Positions 58,765 through 64,000 of a stretch of DNA of 64,000 nt are shown here, one piece after another. Numbering within the stretch: position 1 is the stretch's first letter; each line of letters starts with the position of its first letter. The translations under genes were made by a program, and so were the position numbers. The DNA is from Duganella levis (GTDB lineage Bacteria > Pseudomonadota > Gammaproteobacteria > Burkholderiales > Burkholderiaceae_D). Under the pieces are notes generated by a model, which was not told the DNA's origin, did no database searches, and was given only the letters and a program-made list of their open reading frames with translations. Location of the stretch: contig NZ_WWCT01000015.1 in NCBI RefSeq assembly GCF_009857605.1, positions 105,598 through 169,597 on the forward strand, given 5' to 3'.

Positions 58765-59034
58765 GTGAGTAATTCAGAAGTATACGCTGTAGTCCTATTC
58801 GAGGCTGCTGCCGAAGAGCTTGGAAGTCTCGTTGCGCTGTGGCTCAAGCGCAATGATATGGGGAGCTATCTTTACGCGAAAAAGATAGACCCCAATGGGC
58901 CGTATTTTCATATGGTTCTCGAAAACACGACCCCTGATGGTACTGCTCTTGAGATGGATTTCAAAATTCCTCACGGATTCATTAAAGCAATTTTCCATGC
59001 GGCTGATAGAAAATCTCTCGGGTTTTTAGCGTAA
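58765..59034 (+). CDS. Small hypothetical protein, GTG start
   Basis: 89 residues from GTG at 58765 (MSNSEVYAVVLFEAAAEELG), chosen because AAAGGAGGGGG lies directly upstream; an ATG at 58687 in the same frame lies inside the previous gene and upstream of an array motif. Mixed alpha/beta with LVALWLKRNDMGSYLYAKKI and MDFKIPHGFIKAIFHAADRK. Immunity-protein-like size; not recognised. Confidence 0.6.
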   Translation: MSNSEVYAVVLFEAAAEELGSLVALWLKRNDMGSYLYAKKIDPNGPYFHMVLENTTPDGTALEMDFKIPHGFIKAIFHAADRKSLGFLA

Positions 59035-59111
59035 ATTCCTCTCTATGAAATTGTAGTTCTAGGCTGATATCGGCCACAAGCAGTCGTCCATTAATCATTA
59101 AATAATCAAAT

Positions 59112-59489
59112 ATGGAAACTCACGTAAAAACGATATTTGAATTACCCGAATTCGATACCGGACAGTACGAGGGAAGTGAATTACATATGGTCGATGGGAG
59201 TGCTGCACTTGTTCTTCACGTCGCTGAACTTCCTGACCTTGAGATGCGATTCACGAATGTTCGATGGCATCGCTATACGCAGTTATATTGTTGCGAGACT
59301 TCCTGGATTGCGCATGCGTATTTCAAGCTAATTGAGGTATCCCCCCTGGAAGAGCTTGCTCGATTTTTGCAATCCGATCGTTCGACCCGACGAGCGTATA
59401 AACAGTTACACCATTTCAGAATTTTTCTAGATGAAACAGGCTGCTACGAGTTTTTCGCTGAGACCGCAGCTTTCAGAGAATTAAAATAG
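59112..59489 (+). CDS. Small hypothetical protein, immunity-like
   Basis: 125 residues, METHVKTIFELPEFDTGQYE. Acidic, aromatic-rich and soluble (MRFTNVRWHRYTQLYCCETS, YKQLHHFRIFLDETGCYEFF). Size and composition fit immunity proteins, but no family is recognised. Array motif 26 bases upstream. Confidence 0.6.
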   Translation: METHVKTIFELPEFDTGQYEGSELHMVDGSAALVLHVAELPDLEMRFTNVRWHRYTQLYCCETSWIAHAYFKLIEVSPLEELARFLQSDRSTRRAYKQLHHFRIFLDETGCYEFFAETAAFRELK

Positions 59490-59539
59490 TAGGCGGCTTC
59501 CGGCCAACAGCGGACAGAAACAAATATAGATTGAAGAGA

Positions 59540-59983
59540 ATGATCCCATTTGGACTAGACCAGAACCAATTTTCCCAGAGGCTTATACGGTCGCTAGAAG
59601 ACCTATCGGACCATTCGATTCAGTGCATTCGCGGCTTTCTCCTTCAGCCTATTCCTGCTGCCGTCCAAAGCGTTGAATTCCAACTGTTCGTCGATGCCGA
59701 GAACTGTGGTGCACCCTCCATCTGGGCATATTTTGTTGACGATAATTTGAAGTCCAGCGAACGTTCGCGCGAAGTGGCACTAAACCTTGATGAGTTAGAG
59801 GAAATGGATGACAGATACTTCACTGACTTCAAATTCAGCGGCGTGAACTTGATGGCCGACGTCTTAAAGTCTTGGTTCGCTGATTGTTGGTGGAAGGCAG
59901 GTGGCGGTGACTTTGGAGTGCCAGCGGTGCTCGATGTTCATGATGGCTTTGGTGATCGCCGGAGTATCCAGCTAACCAAGTAG
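59540..59983 (+). CDS. Hypothetical protein, possible immunity protein
   Basis: 147 residues from the ATG at 59540 (MIPFGLDQNQFSQRLIRSLE), with GAAGAGA upstream; TTG at 59531 also opens the frame. Acidic (ALNLDELEEMDDRYFTDFKF) with tryptophans near the end (LKSWFADCWWKAGGGDFGVP). Not recognised. Array motifs lie 24 bases before the start and 26 after the stop. Confidence 0.6.
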   Translation: MIPFGLDQNQFSQRLIRSLEDLSDHSIQCIRGFLLQPIPAAVQSVEFQLFVDAENCGAPSIWAYFVDDNLKSSERSREVALNLDELEEMDDRYFTDFKFSGVNLMADVLKSWFADCWWKAGGGDFGVPAVLDVHDGFGDRRSIQLTK

Positions 59984-60066
59984 AATTGGCTGCGGCATTT
60001 GACTGGCTTCGGCCAGCAGCAGACATACAGACGCGATCAGAATGAGTGAAGGGACAGAAGTTTCCA

Positions 60067-60477
60067 ATGGCACTTCGTGAAGACTGGTTTGAAGCCGAGC
60101 AATTGCATCGTGCTGCACGTGATGGAAACCTCAGTGAAATATCACACCTCGCCAGTGAGGGCTTTGATATTGATGCATTTGATGACTTGAGCCGTGCCCC
60201 ATTGCACTATGCCGTTGAGGGTGACAGTTATCAAGCGGCTCAGCTTCTCTTAGAGCTTGGTGCTAACGTGAATCGGCATGAAGAGGAGTTGATTGGAGAA
60301 ACGCCTTTGAGCCTGGCAGTTCAGGGAGAATATCCTGAAATTGTTGAGTTGATGATGGCGCATGGCGCTGATCCTGACATCCAAGGTTGGGTAGGTCTGA
60401 CCGCACGAATACGAGCAAAAAAGCGTCGCGACGATGCTGGCCGACATATTGCGGTAATTATCGAATCGTTCGGCTAA
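60067..60477 (+). CDS. Ankyrin-repeat protein
   Basis: 136 residues from the ATG at 60067 (MALREDWFEAEQLHRAARDG); a GTG at 60046 is in frame. Three ankyrin repeats are clear: LHRAARDGNLSEISHLASEG, APLHYAVEGDSYQAAQLLLE LGANVN and TPLSLAVQGEYPEIVELMMA HGADPD. No signal peptide. Small ankyrin proteins often occur as immunity or interaction modules. TAA is directly followed by an array motif. Confidence 0.8.
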   Translation: MALREDWFEAEQLHRAARDGNLSEISHLASEGFDIDAFDDLSRAPLHYAVEGDSYQAAQLLLELGANVNRHEEELIGETPLSLAVQGEYPEIVELMMAHGADPDIQGWVGLTARIRAKKRRDDAGRHIAVIIESFG

Positions 60478-60517
60478 CGGCCAAAAGCAGACTACCTTGA
60501 TTTGAAGGAACCACGAT

Positions 60518-60781
60518 ATGGGTGGAGAGGTTTTAATCTATATGGCAGCGGGGATTGGCTTGGGTATCTTTGTATTTCTGATCGTGGGATGTATAAAGCC
60601 AAGTACAAGGCCATATGCGTTGCCGACACTTGTCCTTTCAGTATGTGGCGGAGTGTATGCATCTACAGATACGACATTGATAAATTTTCCATTTATTTTC
60701 TTTTCGGGATTTTTTGTGGCGTCACTCGTTTTTGGCGCACAAGCCCATTCAATCCGTTGGTTAACTGAGCGAAATCCATAG
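60518..60781 (+). CDS. Small three-helix membrane protein
   Basis: 87 residues from the ATG at 60518 (MGGEVLIYMAAGIGLGIFVF) with AAGGA upstream, preferred over an overlapping frame starting at 60502. Hydrophobic segments at about 5-26, 33-50 and 56-74. Not recognised. Array motif 25 bases before the start. Confidence 0.6.
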   Translation: MGGEVLIYMAAGIGLGIFVFLIVGCIKPSTRPYALPTLVLSVCGGVYASTDTTLINFPFIFFSGFFVASLVFGAQAHSIRWLTERNP

Positions 60782-60837
60782 CTGTTTCGCGCTCTTTTCC
60801 GCTCTCGGCCAAGAGCCTACGTTCATAGGATATCTCC

Positions 60838-61881
60838 ATGCCAACCTTTCGCGTCGATATCAGAGTTAAATCAGAAATCGTATTCCCAACTTCTGACGAT
60901 TTTATTGTGGTAGAGTATCTTGATTCTAAATACAAAATTACACTCAGGAATGCTCCAGCGCTAGAAAACAAGATTGTTAGAAGTTTAGATGCCACAATAA
61001 TGGGTGAGGCTGAAAGTATGGATGAGGTAGGCCATGACTTTCGTGCTATTTTAGCGAGGTGGTTAGATAACCTTGCTTATGTCTGCCAATGCAGTCTAGT
61101 GATTGAAAAAGTATGGCGGGTTGTCGAGTGGGAGCCGGGGCAGAAGAAAAGAAAATTCAAGGCACTCAATGTATTAGATAAATTTCCCGAAACAATTCTC
61201 TCGGGAAATATAATAAAAACAGCGAATGCTTTGGCTCAAAGCGATTTGCCCCCACATGTGAGACGGGCGCTTCAATGTTTTAGAACCGCCTTATTGTTAT
61301 TTTCTCAGGAAGACAGATTCATGCAATTTTGGACTGCTGTCGAAGTTCTGGCAAATGGTTCAAAAGAAAAAAAATCAATACCGATACCTTGTGGAGAATG
61401 CGGTGGTGCAATTAGCTGCAAATCTTGCGGGGACTCACCCACTCGCGTCCCCATGGCGACGCAGGCAATTCGGGATTTATTTTTTACTATCGGAGTTCCG
61501 GATGCTGGAGCGAGCTTCAAATTATTATCGAAGGTGAGACATGGGATTACTCATGGTCGTACCAATGATTCAATCGAGGCAGAAACTGGTCAATCTCTAG
61601 CTGACGCCGTCCAGTTGATGGGAATGGTCGCATGTAATATGGTTCGCAAGTTTGTTCCAGAGGCGATTTTTGATTTCACTCCAACATTTAAGTCTTGCGG
61701 AGGACCTTATTTATCCGGCCAATTGATTGGTGGGCCCTTAGGTGAATTTGAGCAGCCAGAGGGCCAAGACTTTCCTGATGAGGCATCAATTCCTGATGTG
61801 AAAATTGATTTGATTATCGTCGACGAAAGTTCAAACCATGTTAGCAATATCAAAGTTACTAGAGCGAACGGACACAATTAG
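60838..61881 (+). CDS. HEPN-domain protein with zinc-ribbon insertion (Apea-like)
   Basis: 347 residues. The N-terminal half is mixed alpha/beta. From about residue 145 it is helical with FRTALLLFSQEDRFMQFWTA and VEVLANGSKEKKS, then a four-cysteine knuckle CGECGGAISCKSCG, then LFFTIGVPDAGASFKLLSKV and RHGITHGR. The R-H-G-I-T-H segment is the R-x4-H signature of HEPN ribonucleases, and the layout resembles Apea-like HEPN proteins. No obvious antitoxin partner. Low GC and in the array. Confidence 0.65.
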   Translation: MPTFRVDIRVKSEIVFPTSDDFIVVEYLDSKYKITLRNAPALENKIVRSLDATIMGEAESMDEVGHDFRAILARWLDNLAYVCQCSLVIEKVWRVVEWEPGQKKRKFKALNVLDKFPETILSGNIIKTANALAQSDLPPHVRRALQCFRTALLLFSQEDRFMQFWTAVEVLANGSKEKKSIPIPCGECGGAISCKSCGDSPTRVPMATQAIRDLFFTIGVPDAGASFKLLSKVRHGITHGRTNDSIEAETGQSLADAVQLMGMVACNMVRKFVPEAIFDFTPTFKSCGGPYLSGQLIGGPLGEFEQPEGQDFPDEASIPDVKIDLIIVDESSNHVSNIKVTRANGHN

Positions 61882-61945
61882 ATAGGACCGTTCACACCGA
61901 AACGAATTTTTGCACTGCAAAGATTGGGTTTCCCCTTAAGCAGAT

Positions 61946-62536
61946 GTGATTAATATTCTTTGCGCTTGGAAAAGTAAAGTGGACACTACCAGTCGAACGA
62001 TGTATGCGCTTTCGTACGGAATCTTCACCCCTGATGATTTGCTAAAAAAGCTTCGCTTAGATGGCGATAGGCTCACAGATGACCCTCATCCTTACGATAT
62101 ATTTAATTTTATAGTTACTGCTTATGTTCTCGCGGAATGGATAGAGAAATTCTATAGAGCTAGTGGCAAGGCAAAGAATTTTTCTGTAGCGAGTCGGAAC
62201 AAAGAATGGACCATCCCCACTATATCTGATGAGTGGATTTTAGATACTACCTGCGTGCCAAATGTCGATAGTGGTATTAAACGCAATATAGTGAATTGCT
62301 TGTCAATCTGTGCGTACACTGCTAATGCAAGCAAGCACTTCCATTGGAAAGACAACGGAGCTGTCGCCGCGATAGGTAAGGAGCCACCCATCAATGACTA
62401 TTATCAACACTTTTTCACTTCAACGGACAAAGACATGTATGTCGATTTCCAAGGCCAAAATTATGGCCTTAAGCAGATACGCGGAATATTGTTGCAATTC
62501 TACACAGGATTGATACTTTATTTTGAGCAGGATTGA
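61946..62536 (+). CDS. Hypothetical protein, HEPN-like helical
   Basis: Up to 196 residues from GTG at 61946; ATG at 62000 (MYALSYGIFTPDDLLKKLRL) is an alternative start. Mostly helical. NIVNCLSICAYTANASKHFH includes an N-x-x-KHF segment that recurs in several uncharacterised HEPN-like families. No array motif is clear in the 64 bases before it, unlike the other genes. Function unknown. Confidence 0.55.
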   Translation: MINILCAWKSKVDTTSRTMYALSYGIFTPDDLLKKLRLDGDRLTDDPHPYDIFNFIVTAYVLAEWIEKFYRASGKAKNFSVASRNKEWTIPTISDEWILDTTCVPNVDSGIKRNIVNCLSICAYTANASKHFHWKDNGAVAAIGKEPPINDYYQHFFTSTDKDMYVDFQGQNYGLKQIRGILLQFYTGLILYFEQD

Positions 62537-63163
62537 GTGGTATTCTAAAATCGCTATCGATTATCTGGCTGGCTGCTTTGGGATGAGTCCAATAATAGGC
62601 GCGAAGGTCCGAGATGGGGCGCAAGCAGACCTAGCGGAGACGGTAAATCCTGAGTTGCCCAAGTCCACTTGCTGTTTGCTGTGAGCGATGTGGCGCTGCA
62701 TTGGACTGAAAGCACGACGCCGTCCGTAATCTTCGTCTAGCACGGCGAAGCATGCAGCATCAAGGCCGAATTTGTCATCGGCGCGAGCCGACGCCAGATC
62801 GCGGTACGCTTTTGCTGTCCAGTGCTGCCGCGCGGAGGCGGTGGCGGTCGTCAGTCGCGCATGCAGCATCCTAGAACGAAAGGCCTAGCAGTCGTGACTG
62901 TGCAGTTGCGCGAGCGGACAACCAGCTTGGCCAACCGGCGGCGCTGTTGAACGGACCCAATCCCGACGCGACGGAGTTGAGTTTAACAGGCAGAAATTTG
63001 GGGCAAACTTGGGGCAATGGAGGATCATTTTAGCGCGCTACAGTGGCGCTGCTTCGGTAGCTCTTCAATAACGTTCCAGTACTGACGGTTGCTGAGCTAC
63101 GCTGCTGTAGCACGAGTATCAAGTTCGAAACTTGCACTTCCCACCAGAATTCTTCTAGTGATA
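62537..63163. other. Gene-poor stretch with decayed sequence
   Basis: 627 bases without a convincing gene. A leftward frame at 62561-62869 (102 codons) is poor in recognisable protein features. It translates to a sequence resembling intergenic repeat-derived hypothetical proteins in related genomes, so I do not call it a gene. The last diverged array motif is at 62616-62630. GC rises again here, and the stretch leads into the integrase fragment. Confidence 0.5.
62998..63017. repeat. Direct repeat TTGGGGCAA twice
   Basis: TTGGGGCAA at 62998-63006 and 63009-63017, an 11-base period. Found beyond the 3' end of the integrase fragment, where arm-type integrase sites or attachment sites are often located. 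Confidence 0.4.
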
Positions 63164-63634
63164 TCAATCACTTAGCTCAAATACTGGGAATTCATTTCGG
63201 CGTTTGGGATCAATTTGGGAATAAAGTGCTAAGAGCTGTGCGCGCTTATTCCCGTCTAGTCCGCCTGTAATCCACCTGCTATAGTGCCTTTCGATCATCG
63301 CTGTATTTTCGTGCCCAAGCTGTGATGCAACATATAGCGTGTTTGCTCCTAACATCAGAAGACTACTGGCGAACGTATGGCGCGTCTGGTAGGGATTTCG
63401 GTACCTCACGCCAGCAGCCTTCAAGATACGCCTCCATCGTTGCCTAATGGCCTTGTCACCCGTCCAGCGAGTGTTGTATCGGGCATCCAGGAAGATTAAG
63501 TCGTCCGAAGTGTAATCTCGTTGATTTTGAAGCGCATCGTGCGCCATAAATCGTAGGTCCACTTTCCGATTGCTCTTGGAAGTTTTGCCTTTCTTCTGCT
63601 CAACCCCGTCGAAGTAGTTTCCAGAGATAGGACA
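63164..63634 (-). pseudogene. C-terminal fragment of a phage-type tyrosine integrase
   Basis: Leftward frame open from an in-frame TGA at 63635-63637. From GVEQKKGKTSKSNRKVDLRF it follows the catalytic domain of phage integrases: YQTRHTFASSLLMLGANTLY with the R-H pair, then LGHENTAMIERHYSRWI with histidine and nucleophile tyrosine. The N-terminal half is missing, replaced by unrelated sequence (63635 onward), so the gene is broken. It is a different family from the integrase at 54.6 kb. Confidence 0.8.
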
Positions 63635-63893
63635 TCACCGCTTGGGAACTTGAAGGAACCGGCGAGCCATGCATGAATGTTACTCGCGACCTTCGAGATT
63701 TTATGTTTCAAACCAAGCATGGGAGCTGGATTAGTATTGCAAAACACTGGGAAGCCTTCCTGCTCCAATTTTGTCCTGCGGTCGCAAAAGTGTTGGAGGC
63801 AGATGCCAGTAGTTTCCTTTCCTGGCATGCTTTTGTTGAGCACGCTCTACGGCGCCTCGACAATCGATTCGAGGTGTGCGTTTGCTAGCTGAA
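63635..63893. other. No gene recognised
   Basis: 259 bases between the integrase fragment and the IS remnant. Short frames exist on both strands (71 codons plus strand, 115 codons minus strand) but none has recognisable features or a ribosome site. Confidence 0.4.
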
Positions 63894-63914
63894 TTGACCC
63901 TGTCAGTTTGACCC
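63894..63914. repeat. Paired TTGACCC repeat beside the IstA remnant
   Basis: TTGACCC, seven bases (TGTCAGT), TTGACCC. Same layout as 56324-56344. IS21-type elements carry repeated sequences at their ends, so this may be an element terminus. Confidence 0.45.
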
Positions 63915-64000
63915 GCCCGCCATACCCTGGCGAACGCTGCAACCCGGTCGTAAGACCCTTCAAAGCCCAACTCCTTTAGTTCTTCATGAAGCTGTTTCAA
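63914..64000 (-). pseudogene. IS21-type transposase IstA remnant, cut by the window edge
   Basis: Leftward frame entering from the right edge: MKQLHEELKELGFEGSYDRV then AAFARVWRAG. This matches the IstA segment before the DDE catalytic core. Similarity stops at the paired TTGACCC repeat, where the family would continue into its FQFDW core, so the copy is internally deleted or truncated. The remainder lies outside the window. Confidence 0.55.

Larger units (their letters stand above)
56856..62630 (+). repeat. Family of 11 dispersed 15-bp motifs separating small genes
   Basis: Consensus CGGCCANNAGCNGAC, always on the plus strand. Copies start at 56856, 57314, 57920, 58383, 58714, 59071, 59501, 60010, 60478, 60806 and 62616 (each 15 bases). 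AGC at positions 9-11 and the final C are invariant; the first and last copies are the most diverged. Ten copies lie 17-42 bases before a start codon and, where there is a gene before, 0-36 bases after its stop. Several sit in short hairpins, e.g. CTGGC-TTCG-GCCAG at 60003-60016 and GCTCT-CGGCCA-AGAGC at 60801-60816. Confidence 0.8.

Noticed and set aside
60502..60768. Alternative 88-codon frame overlapping the small membrane protein
   Set aside because: The frame starting at 60518 has a proper ribosome site and three clean hydrophobic segments; the alternative has neither.
62510..62545. Possible attR copy of the guaA 3' end (GATTGAGTGG near 62531)
   Set aside because: Only a few bases agree with the guaA end (ATCGAGTGGGAATGA); likely chance.
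56856..62630. Classical integron array (attC sites with GTTRRRY/RYYYAAC)
   Set aside because: The inverse-core and core sequences are not seen consistently in the gaps, and the integrases present lack evidence of the IntI type. The motif is different.
56856..62630. CRISPR array
   Set aside because: The repeats are 15 bases, spaced by whole genes of variable length, not 25-40-base repeats with uniform spacers.
62561..62869. 102-codon leftward frame in the gap after the array
   Set aside because: No ribosome site or domain; includes a diverged array motif on the other strand, so more likely intergenic repeat-derived sequence.

Overview
The window looks like the chromosome of a GC-rich betaproteobacterium, most likely Oxalobacteraceae (Massilia/Duganella/Janthinobacterium type). 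The grounds are the gene order rpsB-tsf-pyrH-frr-uppS-cdsA-dxr-rseP-bamA-skp-lpxD-fabZ-lpxA-lpxB-rnhB, the GlnD/Map/pseudouridine synthase block beside it, PEP-CTERM type proteins, and a cellobionate-type sugar locus. All taxonomy and function is inferred from reading the translated sequence; no database search was run.

Layout. 1-4.7 kb: leftward operon map-glnD-pseudouridine synthase, preceded by an MHFG-type PEP-CTERM protein gene. 5-20.5 kb: rightward translation, isoprenoid, envelope and lipid A block, many genes overlapping by ATGA/GTGA/TGATG. 20.5-30.7 kb: EAL response regulator, large catalase, divergent ppsR/ppsA pair, NfeD/SPFH membrane pair with DUF4259, and a TIGR03118-type lipoprotein. 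30.8-34.1 kb: a leftward four-gene operon (ECF sigma, anti-sigma, subtilase, TorF-type porin). 34.2-40.5 kb: sirtuin, two FlgO-type lipoproteins, smpB, ratA-rnfH, a low-GC two-gene module, a hydrolase and a periplasmic binding protein. 40.5-48.3 kb: leftward sugar locus (GH3, GH94 phosphorylase, GPH symporter, gluconokinase, LacI regulator) with LacI-type operators. 48.4-54.2 kb: small proteins, a GH16-like protein, guaB and guaA.

Downstream of guaA (54.2-64 kb) base composition changes and a mobile region begins: an intact tyrosine integrase abutting guaA, an AlpA-like regulator, a truncated second integrase, then a rightward array of about eleven small genes. These look like immunity proteins, small membrane proteins, an ankyrin protein and HEPN-like proteins. 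Almost every gap in this array carries one copy of a 15-bp motif, CGGCCANNAGCNGAC, at 17-42 bases before the next start. The region ends with a C-terminal integrase fragment and an IS21-type transposase remnant at the window edge. This motif-delimited cassette-like array is the best candidate for an undescribed system here.

Two other points stand out. In the ECF sigma operon the anti-sigma factor ends in a periplasmic domain resembling a subtilase propeptide, and the next gene encodes a subtilase, which suggests a protease-inhibitor style switch. In the sugar locus, pairing a GH94 phosphorylase with a gluconokinase points to cellobionic acid rather than cellobiose as substrate.
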